DNA from: Meandrina meandrites
Taxonomy: Eukaryota; Cnidaria; Anthozoa; Scleractinia; Meandrinidae
Length of the DNA stretch: 64,000 nucleotides
Assembly: GCA_963693305.1 (NCBI GenBank)
Contig: OY855914.1
Span: forward strand, 10,786,403 to 10,850,402
Reading direction: 5' to 3'
The translations under genes were made by a program, and so were the position numbers. Shown here piece after piece: positions 1 to 10,440 of this stretch. The notes beneath the pieces were generated by a model that did not search any database, had not been told where the DNA came from, and saw nothing but the letters and a program-made list of their open reading frames with translations. Numbering within the stretch: position 1 is the stretch's first letter; every line of letters starts with the position of its first letter.

Positions 1-525
1 CTTATACAGTTCAAGCTACCTTAAAGGTCTTCTATTGAATGAGATCCTCAACTTGGAGCAGACCTTTTACATCGGTGTAAGTCAGTTTTCCTGATCGTCC
101 AATCAAAAACCAAACCAAAGCCGGGAACTACTTACAATGTTGAAAACAAGCGGCACATATAAGTCGTATTTTTGTAAAGGACTTTCATGGTTTACGTAAT
201 GTTGTTAAAACTTGTAAGAATGCACTTCAAATCTGACGCACAAAGGGTTCTATTTAATTGTGAAAAATTCCTCGACTAAAGTAATATTGTGCAATATTTA
301 CATTTTCACTGTATCAATACGTATATTTGAACCACATGAAATAATTCATATTGGGTGTATTCCCGTGTACACAAATTTTTTCAAGATTGATTCATTTCTA
401 TTTATTTTATTTTAAGATCGATTTGTCCAAATCTGAGATGGTGGAGAGTTTTAATTATTTCTCTCTGTTGGTGTAGCCGGTTCTTGTTTCTTCAGGTGTT
501 AGGAATTATTTAGTGTTTTGATAAA
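1..525. other. Gene-free stretch
   Basis: AT-rich sequence with no open frame, splice-bounded exon or repeat that I recognise. Confidence 0.5.
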
Positions 526-730
526 GATGAAATGTTCATTTGTCGCGAGCGTGGGGCAAAGTCCCCGGTATCTATCCCAGATACCGGCTGGGCGCTCTAA
601 CCACTGAGCTACGAGAGACTCTTAGTGAGTTATGCCATTTACTAGGCTCATTACACTTAGTAAATGATAACATATGATATGTGGCACGCGGCCTGCATAC
701 TCCTATAATCAGCAACGTCGAAAGCATCGT
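526..730 (-). repeat. tRNA-headed repeat unit (SINE-like), copy 1
   Basis: Read on the minus strand, the segment near 560-620 gives a tRNA-like 5' half with an A-box (TAGCTCAGTGGTTAGAGCG). The B-box side is damaged, so this is not a functional tRNA. The flank at 620-720 (ATTTACTAGG, then a GCACGCGGCCTGCATACT-like stretch) recurs beside the copies at 33,600 and 55,760, so the repeat is larger than the tRNA part. Confidence 0.6.
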
Positions 731-784
731 TTGGGTAAAAATTAATGAAGATGGTAAATTTTAAGCTCGATAAATGAATGATAA

Positions 785-915
785 AAATTAAATGTTCATT
801 TGTAACGAGAGTAGACAATGAAAAACTCTCAGTCCCCAAAGGGAATCGACCCCATGGCCTCCCTGATACCGGTTGGACGCTCTAACCACTGAGCTACGAG
901 AGACTCTTGAGCTAT
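785..915 (-). repeat. tRNA-headed repeat unit, copy 2 (tandem to copy 1)
   Basis: Same family as copy 1, and both start after the shared word AAATGTTCATTTGT. On the minus strand it has A-box TAGCTCAGTGGTTAGAGCG and B-box-like GGTCGATTCCC. The two units lie about 255 bp apart in direct orientation. Confidence 0.6.
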
Positions 916-3451
916 TTTGATTGTGTTGTTGGCCGGGCAAATTTATCTTAATTTTACTCTATTTGAAGATCTGACCAAAGGACAGCCTAAGAAGTACCCT
1001 TCAGGATACAGTGCACCGCATCTCACATCACGTTAATGTTATATTATCATGCAGCTGAGTCCATTTTTTCTCGCCAATTAACGTTTGGACCTTTTTTTAT
1101 AACAGCTAAAACTTGAAATGTCATCTGCACCAATCCTAGAAACAGCAATAAGTTTGATACACCGGCTAGTAATGATCCTAGTCATTTATGTAAAGAGTCT
1201 CAAGTTATCACTTCACCAAGTTACTGGGAACGCTGCGTTACCGTGAAGGCTTGTGGCGCTTACCGTTAGTCAGAACTGACCGGCTAGGGCGATTCAGAAC
1301 AACATTCCGTTGTTAGTCAGATTGTTCCTGTCGGATCAGTCAATACCTAGATATTATACATTGTTGTGGTGGATTTGCAATAAAATATATTGAAAAAGGC
1401 CCATTTCACATTAAAAACCACCAGACCTGACGGTCAGCTCCGAATAATATTAAGCTCCCATAGTGTTCCCTGAATTAAGGAAGTTGAGTATGACAAATTT
1501 TTCGAGCAGCCTATTTGCTAATAAATATCAGTCTGTGTTCCCTTCGGAAATATATAGTTATTAACTGTCATGACGTTAAAACATCAGTATCGATTTAAAT
1601 CTAAATGAGGATAAAAAAAAACTGCTAAGAAACACTGAGAAAGTTATTTTTGTTTGGACGTCAACACTTCGCAAACTTAGTCTAAACTTGCATTAAATTT
1701 TTCGTATTTACTTCTTGACTGATCTAAGAAGAGGTTGACGCTGTAATATAATCAACCATTAGTGGATTCCTGTTGTAAGTTTGCCTGATATCCTTTAGGG
1801 GATTATAAAATAACAGACTTTTGATCTCATTCGTTTATTTTCGGGTAGCTCTTTATTATGACGTGCTTAAACACTTCAATGTCTCTCCTTTTAAGTACTC
1901 TCTTTCGTTCAAGTGCTTGCGATATTTTTACCTTAGAAGTGCGGTATTTCTTGACCTGTGATTGGCAGTGATATCGTACTTGAATCATCACCCCGGTTCT
2001 CGGGATATACAGCAAAGCGGGGTTTGCTCCAAAACCTGCAATTAAAATAGGACGGGAGGGGAGGGGTGGGGTGGAAGAGAGATCGGAGAGATCGGAGAGT
2101 GGGAAGGACGCGAGAGAGTTGATTCCCCCAAGTATAAGCCATTTACAGGTATGCACGCCTCTAAACAGTGTGTTTTTCAAATCGTTTATATCTAAAATAG
2201 GGCATCTTTAGTGATCACCGGTAAGAGAGACGGTAAAAGTTTAAACTAACTTACCATTTGTTAAACAACAACAACACTATCTCAACTCGATTTTAAAAAC
2301 AAATACGTGCAACAAAGGCTTGATTTAACACGACTGACAAAGGCTCAATTGTTAAAATAAAACAAAGAGTTATAATTAATCGAGACAGACGCCCATGTTA
2401 CCCGTCCCAGGGGACAAACAAGGAAAAATAATGCTGCACGGCGACCCGTGAATATTGTGCAGTGTACCTTGCACTGACTTACACGAACACCCGCTGACGC
2501 GCCCAGGTGATCAGTTTATTGAAAACAATTTGCAAAGACGGAATAACAGGAAAAAGTCAGCCAACGGACGCAATTAAAAGAGATACTAAAACTAAAAGTA
2601 TAAACTAATCGCCATTTCACTTTCGCTAGACGAATTAAAGAAGCTAGCAGAGCCAAACAAACGGCACACAATCATGCACAATAGCCTCCCATAACCGTTC
2701 GTAAAAATATACCATTGTGCTATCCATCGAACAATAATTGAGCACTTATCTTATCAATGAATGAGTAGCGTCTCTACATCTCGCTCATGGGAGGTCGTGA
2801 CACGTGATAAAACGTGGAGAATACGTGCAATGAACTCGCCACGAAGAAATTTGTCTTCACTTGTTGAAGACATCAAGCGAAAGAGGATTGAACGCATTTC
2901 CTCGGCCTCGATTCCATGTAATAACACATGGAGAATATCCCGGATCAGAGAACGTTCCCCGAACTGGAAGCTAGGAGAAGAATACGTCATAAGCTACATG
3001 AAATCATTTATTTCTCGAAATAAATACCATTTTTCGATGTCCGGATTCGACTACTGACTTCTGTAGCTTTACCACGAGAAAGCTATATTTTTTATTTACC
3101 CGTAAACTTTATGTTCCTGCATCAATTAGACTAAGCGCTTTGACTCTTGAGCTCTATTCTCCCCCTTGCTCGTTACGTGATGTCCTGGAACCACATGACT
3201 GAAATGTAGATATCCCTCGCGCAAATCAGTGTTGACTCGTATCTGGCTTCGCCAAAATTCGATATTTCCTATAGCGAGCCATTGGATTTGAAAGAAAAGA
3301 AATTGAAATTTGAAAGAAATTGTATAATCTCTCTCCCATCCCGAGAAGTCTCTTAAAAAATACATCTTATTCATAAATGGCTGAACGCGCGAAAGAGTTT
3401 GAGTCGAGTACATGAAAGCGAGGCAAGTGGGGCTTCGCTTCAAACAAAAAC
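916..3451. other. No recognisable gene
   Basis: Mostly AT-rich. The only notable open frames are antiparallel ones at 2754-3057 (78 and 98 codons). The minus-strand one is leucine-rich, with two similar helical stretches (IRDILHVLLHGIE and IARILHVLSRVTT). I see no splice sites, signal peptide or family signature, so I do not call a gene. Confidence 0.4.
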
Positions 3452-3454
3452 TAA

Positions 3455-4194
3455 GGGTGCGTTTCTTTGGGAAAATCCAAAATTGGATCATTAATCTCAG
3501 ATCACACGGATACTTTGCTCCCAAAGAAACGAAGAATCCGAAAATGGATTTTTGCCGTGACAATGCCGTAAACACATTTTACACAGAACATAAAATTATC
3601 AGGACAAATTTATTTTCCGTCGAATGTATCCTAGCTAAATTCATTTCAGCATACAAAATCTTTCACAAAAATCACAGGACGAAATGGCCTGGAGCACAAT
3701 GTTGCAAAAACGCATCTGCGAGCGAAGAATGTTTGTAAAATGATCAATGCCAACTTCACTCGTGACAATTTCAAAAGGATACAACTTCCGTAGGCCGCAC
3801 ACGTTGGGAGTTCTAGAAAACCTGCATCCAGTTTAAAATGACATTCCATACTGATCAAGCTACCTTTCCTTTTATCGTGAATTATTTTCGTATTTTGATC
3901 GAAATAAGCGCCTGAAAACTTACCGTATGACAGTGTTTACAAAGAGCGAACCTGTATTTTCACAGCAAAGACCGCTGGGCCAATGTACTTTTTTCGAATC
4001 CTTTCCCAAAGAAACGCACTGATCATGAATCCTAAAAATCCGGATTTAGATATGATCTGATGTATCCACTCGGAGTGTGGATTCTTCAGATCACTGATCC
4101 GAGATTAATCCATTTTCGGATATAGGTAAAGAAACGCAAAATCTGTTTTTGGATACAAGAATCCGGATTTGGATTTTCCCAAAGAAACGCACCC
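3455..4194. mobile_element. 740-bp Harbinger-like MITE with TAA target duplication
   Basis: Terminal inverted repeats of at least 27 bp are perfect by eye: the left end begins GGGTGCGTTTCTTTGGGAAA and the right end is its reverse complement. The element is flanked by TAA at 3452-3454 and 4195-4197. GGG-starting termini plus a 3-bp TWA duplication fit the PIF/Harbinger superfamily. No transposase frame is present, so it is non-autonomous. Fragments of the terminal sequence recur inside (near 3522 and 4002), which suggests nested or rearranged ends. Confidence 0.8.
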
Positions 4195-4598
4195 TAAGCA
4201 AAGTATGGGGAATGCAAGTAGTATCTCTTGTAATTCTTGAAATATCTTGTCAGTTAGAAAGTGATGCTTGACTTTCGATAGCTCCTATTGAAATTTCTAA
4301 TTTACTATTGCAGATATTGGCACATGGTTTCGAAGTCAACACAAAAAGTGGGAAAATGTCGTCGGGAAACCACATTGATCTTCGTAGTCTCTTCTCTGCT
4401 TACTTGCGTGCAGTTTTAATCCACGCCACTTTAGTTTCTTTTTAATAGAAGACCCCGGAAGCTGAGTATAGAAACACGAATTAAGAAAGAATTATAGAGC
4501 TTTAAACAAATTGACACGAGTATAAAGCAGCACGTATATTGAATGCCGAAGGCACGAAGAAAAAAACAGACGACAGTTTCTTGAGCATTTCACTAGTC

Positions 4599-4604
4599 TT
4601 TATT
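4599..4604 (-). terminator. Poly(A) signal of lectin gene 1
   Basis: AATAAA on the minus strand, about 40 bases past the stop codon of the first lectin gene. Confidence 0.65.
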
Positions 4605-4642
4605 GTCTTTAAATGTTTTAATAATCAATCTAAACATAGACT

Positions 4643-5695
4643 CTAAGAGTTCTTCTCACAAATATACATTAACTCCACATTACATTGAAAATCATTCCAC
4701 ACTCCAATCTGTGGTTCGCCACCAGGCCAAAATACTCCATTCGCAATCTCGGTACAGTCCTGCTCATCATCTTCATCATTGGGTTGTTCGTCTGCCCAGT
4801 TCGTATAATCTGCACTTGTTCCATCAGTCCATTGAAATGTTCCTTCCTCCTCCTTATCCGTTAGTCCAATCCACGCCTCTCGGTTAACTTCTTCGTGCGG
4901 AATTTGCAAGAATGTGTTCAGGAAGAAGTCGTTTTCTTCTTGTGATTCGATCTTAGCCAAATGAGCATTGTTCTCTTCGCACGACGCCTGTGAATCATCC
5001 CATGATTTTTTTTCGCCAAAGAGTTTGAAACATTTGCCATCAAACGATGTCCATCCTTCATCGCATTCTGTATATAAAAAAAGTTAAAACGTAGTCGCCT
5101 TCAAACTGTATGGTGCCTTTTTTACGGAATTAAAAATAGGATAATGGGAACAAAAATAATGGTAATTTACAGTAGCATCTCCACGTACGATAGTAACTCT
5201 TCTTATCCAACCGATTCTAGAAGTGTTGGTTTTGTAGAGAGAGGAAATTAAACCGAAAGCTCGGAGAAAAACCCTTGGAGCAAGGAGGAGAACCAGCATA
5301 AAACTCAACCCAGATATGACGACGGGTATGGGAATCGAACCCGGTCCATACCGGTGGGCTCACCACTGCGCCACCCCTTCTCAACGACAGTGAAGTGATG
5401 TTGATCTGGTTCCCATTCTAAACAGCCATTATGTAATTGCAGCAAAGACTTCATCTAAACAGTATGGACTCTTTTTTTTTTTCTAGCTGTCTTCAGAATC
5501 AAATTGAATGACTTTGTCTAGCTCGCAGTTTCAAACAGTCCGACAAAGACTACATTCAAACGTTGATTTCGGAATTAATACAAACCTGATGAAAATTGTC
5601 GTAGTCGAGCTTTATTAGTGTTAAACAGTCATTGTATAATTACCTGCTGCACAGTTCGCCACAAGTACTGTCAATATAATTCCGAGGAACTTCAT
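4643..5695 (-). CDS. Secreted C-type lectin 1 (two exons)
   Basis: Exons are 5695-5644 and 5067-4643 (477 bases, 158 residues). Exon 1 encodes a signal peptide (MKFLGIILTVLVANCAA) and ends in phase 1 at GCAG|GTAAT. Exon 2 begins after a pyrimidine-rich acceptor and carries the whole lectin fold: a CDEGW start, a CFKLF strand, WIGLTD, a QPN sugar/calcium motif, CTE, a WND motif and a terminal YICEKNS. Length and cysteine pattern are normal for a single-domain CTLD. QPN is intermediate between the mannose-type EPN and galactose-type QPD, so sugar preference cannot be read off. An acceptor (TTTCTTGCAG) three bases before the ATG implies an intron in the 5' UTR. A SINE sits in intron 1. The product is probably a soluble recognition or agglutinating lectin. 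Confidence 0.9.
5185..5381 (-). mobile_element. tRNA-derived SINE in lectin 1 intron
   Basis: On the minus strand it starts with a tRNA-like head (GGGGTGGCGCAGTGGTGAG, then GGGTTCGATTCCC) followed by a tail with GGGTTGAGTTT and CTCCTTGCTCCAAGGGTTTT. The same tail follows the head of the copy at 16,531-16,722, which defines the family. Confidence 0.75.
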
Positions 5696-5742
5696 GCTCT
5701 GCAAGAAAGAAACTGTGATTTGTTTTCGCTCTTTACCACACT

Positions 5743-5778
5743 AGGGAGCCCTAGGGAGCCCTAGGGAGCCCTAGGGAG
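5743..5778. repeat. 10-bp minisatellite, about four copies
   Basis: Four head-to-tail copies of CTAGGGAGCC, about 50 bases upstream of the lectin 1 start codon, probably in its 5' UTR intron. Confidence 0.85.
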
Positions 5779-5779
5779 C

Positions 5780-8330
5780 ATGTCCGCATAGCGCATGCTA
5801 AAATAAAACCTGTTTACAACAGGTACCGGTGGGACAGCGTGCTGGCGAGTCGGCCATCTTTTCTTAGAAAATATTCTTCTCTATACTTGAATTTTTTCCT
5901 TTCTTAGGATGTTGCAGTGAATAGAAACGTTGAATTATTATACACCGAGAAGTACAGATAATTTGGAATGCAATCCCATGTACAAGACGCGCTTCCATAC
6001 AACAAGTTCTGTTGTCGACCACCGCATTTAGCGAAATGCAGGGACAAGTGGATTACTAAGATTAGGAAACAAATCAACACCCAACATAGTACAGTTTTAA
6101 AATATACACTATTATTTAAAGTTAAAAGAGTATAGAACCGTTAAGAAAGCAACATCGATTATCAGTGCTAACTACCTTTACTTTTCAATTTCCTTTTGAA
6201 AATAAACCAATCCGTTTATTATTCCTTTTCTTTCTGCATTGTCAAACAAATAAAGTTGCATTGCTTTTAAAAATAAACCGCTTAAGTTTGGTTCTTGGTA
6301 TAATCCGTACAGTAAACAAGATCAGGTCAAACACCTATATATATTTTTCAGAAGGATATGGCGAAATAAATAAGCTAACGCAAAACAGCATGGGATACTT
6401 GCTATTCTTACCAGAAATAATTACTTCAAGTAAGGGCACTTAGTTGCAATGCTCTTTATTTACCGAGACAAATAATATCTCATCAATAGTGACAACAATA
6501 TTACAATAAAACTATTTACCATCCAATAATTAAAAGTGGAAACTCTGCCTGCCACAAATTAAATTTAAGAGGGTTTTCGTTGATTGTTAATTGTTTGTTT
6601 AGAGCTAAACGTGTAGGAGTGGCATTAAGAAAAATATATACTGGGACACGACAAAATCAACAAAGTACGAAGCTCGTTGAAATAAATAAATAAACAAATA
6701 AATAGCCCGATTATAAATAAAAGTGTTCGTATATGGCGAACTAATACCTATGTTGATCGCCATTGTAAGTTCGGAAATTAATCTTTCCGACTGCATTCAA
6801 ATCAAAGACTTTTCATTTTCTTTAACTATTTTACTTATACTAAACCCGCGCTGTTGATATTACACGACGACACTTCTAAAAAAAAATAGAAAACGGTACT
6901 CCCTCTAACATATTTTCGCTGAAAATAAGTAAAATAAAATCCTGTAGAATTCTACATTATATAACTTTACCTTGGAAAGGTTTTGTCCCTGTCACACGGG
7001 TGAATTATCTCTCTTCCAAAAAAAAAAATTCTGGCATACAGTCCGAGCATAAAAAAATAGTTCTACCTTGCTTATTTTAGCCATATGCCAACCTCTGTTG
7101 CTGATTATGAAACAAGCCACCGGGAAAAAGAACAAAAGGCAAATCGACATTTCCTTTGTCGTCTAAAACAGTTCGATGGCCTCAAATAACGCCACCAGCC
7201 CGGCTTGTACTTCAATTGTATGTTCCATTTTCCTATGCGAAGATCCTTTGCAAACGTGAAGTGCTGTTTAAAGTGGAATTTATTTAATTTTTCAGAGTAG
7301 TGAAACGGGTCTTTTCATAAGCCACGAATATCCTCCTTTGTTACACGAGGAAAGTGCTATGGTTTGCTATAATAAGAACTGTGCGAAACATGATTCAAAG
7401 TAGCAACTCCATCTGAAATATTTATTATGGAATATATTTTGATGGCCAACAGTGTTTATTTTAAGGCTATTTTTATGAATTGTAGTCGGAATTTCCATTC
7501 ATTCAATAACACGCACTACCCTATATTGCCAAGTTTTTGGCAATTGGCATAGTATATATATTTGCGTATTTTCGCGTGCGATGTACGTTTATAGCGAGGT
7601 CTTGTGTGGCACCTTTAGCTCACGAAAGGAGATATGTACAGGTTTATAGCATTTACAAAGACCGCAACAGTGGTGCTAAGTTAAGATAAACAGAACAGAT
7701 GGCGCACAAGTACGAACTCTGCAAGCCAAGGAAATTATATAAATAACTGGATGTGATTCAATAGAATGGTCGGTCGGTCGGTTAGTAGGCTGGTTGGTTG
7801 ATTGACTGGTTGTTTGGTTGACTGGTTGTTGGGTTGGTGGGTGGGTTGTTTGGTTGGTTGGTTTCTTGGTCGATCGTTCGTTGAACGATGGATCGTAAAA
7901 CATTTGTTGGTAATTCCGCTGAACAGTGCATAAAGCTGCCACATCCTGTGAATGAACTTGACCGATATGAGATAAATGTGAAGCTCGGTGTAATAATGAT
8001 GAGATGTCAATCATGTCGCGAGCGTGGGGTGTGAGTGTGTTGTAGAATGTGCTTATGGTTTCAATCAACAAAGCATTTTGAGTCGACTTTTTTATCAATT
8101 GAACACGGGCCTCTTACCAGCGAACATTACCAATCGGTCTAAATTAATTTAATTTAACTTAATTTAATTAACTGTCATTGATTTATTTTTTAATTAGTTT
8201 AAATTAATTTTATTTTATTTTATGGCTCAGTTCTTATTTTATACTGCAGTGAAATTGATCAAGCTTTGTGTAAGCCCTCTCGATCTCGCAAGACGATATT
8301 TTCTTAAAAAAGCGAAAATCAAAGCCCGAA
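5780..8330. other. Upstream region of lectin 1, no supported gene
   Basis: No clear gene. The stretch 7113-7204 resembles 11,035-11,125. Each copy lies about 1.4-1.5 kb upstream of a lectin start codon, so it is probably part of the same tandem duplication (promoter or 5' exon). In the first copy an ATG at about 7151 (minus strand) opens a short hydrophobic frame ending at a plausible donor near 7073, a possible upstream exon. The interval 8130-8220 is a TTTAATT-rich AT tract. Confidence 0.4.
7765..7865. repeat. Degenerate GGTT/GGTC simple repeat
   Basis: Runs of GGTT, GGTC and GTTG with scattered interruptions. They generate artificial Thr/Gln/Asn/Pro-rich frames on the minus strand that should not be annotated. 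Confidence 0.8.
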
Positions 8331-8424
<94 letters not shown>

Positions 8425-8425
8425 C
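8331..8425. repeat. AGGC tetranucleotide microsatellite
   Basis: About 23 AGGC units with one interruption (GGCAGCAGGC). It creates false open frames of Ala/Gly/Arg/Gln on one strand and Pro/Ala/Cys/Leu on the other. Confidence 0.95.
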
Positions 8426-8803
8426 TCCACCCAAGGCCTCAAAACTTACCCTTTTGTATAACAGCTTTGGCAGAAAAGGTAACCCTTCTATAAAATAACC
8501 TTCCATGAAAAATGACAACCCTTTCTCATACCGACAGTGGAAATACTATATCCCTTTGCCAAACATTTTACTAGAGTAACTCCTTAAAATACCGTTAGGT
8601 GCATTTGTTCGAGGTTTCTTGATAAACCCATTTGAATATCTAAATGACATTTTCTCCAACCATTTGATATGAACGTGCCCTTTTCGGGCGGAGCCTGTCC
8701 AGATATTCGTCCACTCTCCCCGCGCGTGTCTGCAAAGTAGTTTACATGGTCGTTCGTCGAAGTATTTCAGCAGCAAAATGTATCCCTAATGAAACCACAC
8801 AAT

Positions 8804-8809
8804 TTATTT
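8804..8809 (-). terminator. Poly(A) signal of lectin gene 2
   Basis: AATAAA on the minus strand, about 30 bases past the stop codon of lectin 2, matching the spacing in lectin 1. Confidence 0.65.
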
Positions 8810-8839
8810 AGTTAGGCTATCTTTTAAAGTAATACTTTA

Positions 8840-9570
8840 TCACATATTTTTCTTCTCACAAATATACATTAGTTTTAAATGGCATTGGTAATCATTCCAA
8901 AGCCCAGTTTGGGCTAAACCGCCAGGCCAAAACACGCCATTCACAAGCTCTGTGCAGTCCTGATCGCCCTCCTCGTTGTTAGGTTGTTCTTCTGCCCAGT
9001 TGATATAAGCTGGACTTGTACCATCCATCCAGATGAATTCCCCTTCCTTTCCCTTATCCGTGAGTCCAATCCATGCAGAGCGGTTTAGCTCATCGAATGG
9101 AATTTGCATAAATGTCTTCAGCAAGAAGTTGTTCTCCTTTTCCGATTCAATTTTGACCAAGTGAGCCTCGCCCTTTTTGCACGATTCTTCTGCTTCCTGC
9201 CATGTTTTCTTTTCGTGGAACAGTTTGAAGCATTTATTGTCGGATGATTTCCACCCATCGTCACATCCTGAAATGTTGGAACCAGCACGATAAATGTTTA
9301 AACTAACTGAATGCACCAATGAATGCATCAATGCAACACCAATGATTGCTTATTCGCCTATTTTGATTATCAATAATGTGTTTCTATCGAAATAAAAATA
9401 AATTACACCTTTTAGCACGTACTTTCTTACAAAGACAATAATTAATTTGTAGCTAAAGTCGAGGGCTCTCAGCCAATGAGAAGAAGGGATGCATAGTGGT
9501 TTGAATTGGATCTCTTACCTGCAGCCACGTTTACTGCAAGAACTGTTAATATAACTTCAAGGAACTTCAT
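8840..9570 (-). CDS. Secreted C-type lectin 2 (two exons)
   Basis: Exons are 9570-9519 and 9267-8840 (480 bases, 159 residues). Exon 1 is 52 bases as in lectin 1 and encodes MKFLEVILTVLAVNVAA, ending in phase 1 at GCAG|GTAAG. Exon 2 encodes the full CTLD: CDDGW, CFKLF, WIGLTD, QPN, CTEL, WND and YICEKKN. It is clearly a tandem paralog of lectin 1 on the same strand about 4 kb upstream. The main differences are in the acidic loop after QPN and the C-terminal tail. An acceptor (ATCTTGCAG) 14 bases before the ATG again predicts a 5' UTR intron. The protein is likely secreted, and its ligand is unknown. Confidence 0.9.
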
Positions 9571-9939
9571 ACTTGTACAAAAACTGCAAGATAAATAATG
9601 AAACCAAACGTTTTGGACCGTGCAGCTAATATCAGATTTTTGTTCAATAATATGCACATATAGTAGATCGAGGACAAATACCTTTTCAGAGGGGCGAACA
9701 GTTTTCCGAGAGAAAAGGTAGAGGAAAACCGTGATCTTTCAAAAACTATTATTTTCCAAGGACAAAATGTCACTGAATATTTTTGACGCTAATGGAGTGT
9801 GTTTATTATCCTTTAATAACAAGGGCCACTTAATTAGGAAGTATCACAAGGTTTATCCAATTAGTTTTGATTCTATAACTTGAATGTTTTGTGTTAAAAC
9901 TTTGGCGAATGTTGCCCGGATTCTGGGTTTACCTCGGTG

Positions 9940-10062
9940 TAAGAACCTGTGATATTTTTCTTTGTTTTGGAGCTATTGTTTTCCTTCTCTATCTTTGTTT
10001 TGCCAGCTCTTTGTTGTGTTGTTCGTTCTTTGTTTTACGTCACCGGTGAGTTTCACAGGTTC
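9940..10062. repeat. Inverted repeat AAGAACCTGTGA ... TCACAGGTTCTTA
   Basis: Arms of about 12 bases near 9941-9953 and 10,047-10,060, separated by about 95 bases. The nearby word GCCCGGATTCTG also recurs (9914 and 10,079). It looks like a small foldback repeat. Confidence 0.5.
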
Positions 10063-10388
10063 TTATACAGAGGATGAGCCCGGATTCTGCTTACATTCTG
10101 CCAAAACACAGAATTCGCTCTGCTGGCAGAAGGTATCCAACCGATTTGGGAGACGACTAATAATGTCGGGGAGTAATTATGTCGGTGTAAAACTGGAGAA
10201 TATAAATGAGATATCATCTGATATTTCCCTGTTTTTTTTTTTTTTGTTACTGTTATTGTTTTTGGTTTGTTTGTTTGTTTGTTTGTTTGCGCGCGAACTA
10301 AGAAAAAGGTTTATGGTATTTGTGTTATTAGCAGTAGCTGTCAGAGTGTGAACCCGGTTCTTACAAACACGTTGTACTTTTCATCCTT

Positions 10389-10440
10389 ACCTGCAGCAGA
10401 GTTTATAAATTACTGTACCGTAACTGTCTTCTTTGATTAA
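10389..10440 (-). pseudogene. Decayed lectin signal-peptide exon
   Basis: On the minus strand this reads ...ACAGTTACGGTACAGTAA..., then AACTCTGCTGCAG|GTAAGG. It matches the end of lectin exon 1 (ACAGTT, CAGTAAAC, GCTGCAG|GTAAGAG) but has insertions and an in-frame TAA. The donor is preserved; the start region is not recognisable. I infer a third, lost lectin copy upstream of lectin 2. The call rests on about 40 aligned bases. Confidence 0.4.

Noticed and set aside
545..910. Possible tRNA genes on the minus strand (also at 5340, 16,650, 33,560, 49,420 and 55,720)
   Set aside because: A- and B-box-like segments are present, but the cloverleaf arms do not pair properly and each is followed by family-specific tails, so they are SINE heads.
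2754..3057. Overlapping antiparallel frames of 78 and 98 codons
   Set aside because: There is no splice, signal or domain evidence, and open frames of this length occur by chance here.
7676..8098. Minus-strand 140-codon frame rich in Thr, Gln, Asn and Pro
   Set aside because: Its low-complexity part is the GGTT/GGTC simple repeat, and no domain or splice context supports it.
8222..8518. Ala/Gly/Arg/Gln- and Pro/Ala/Cys/Leu-rich frames on both strands
   Set aside because: They are translations of the AGGC microsatellite.
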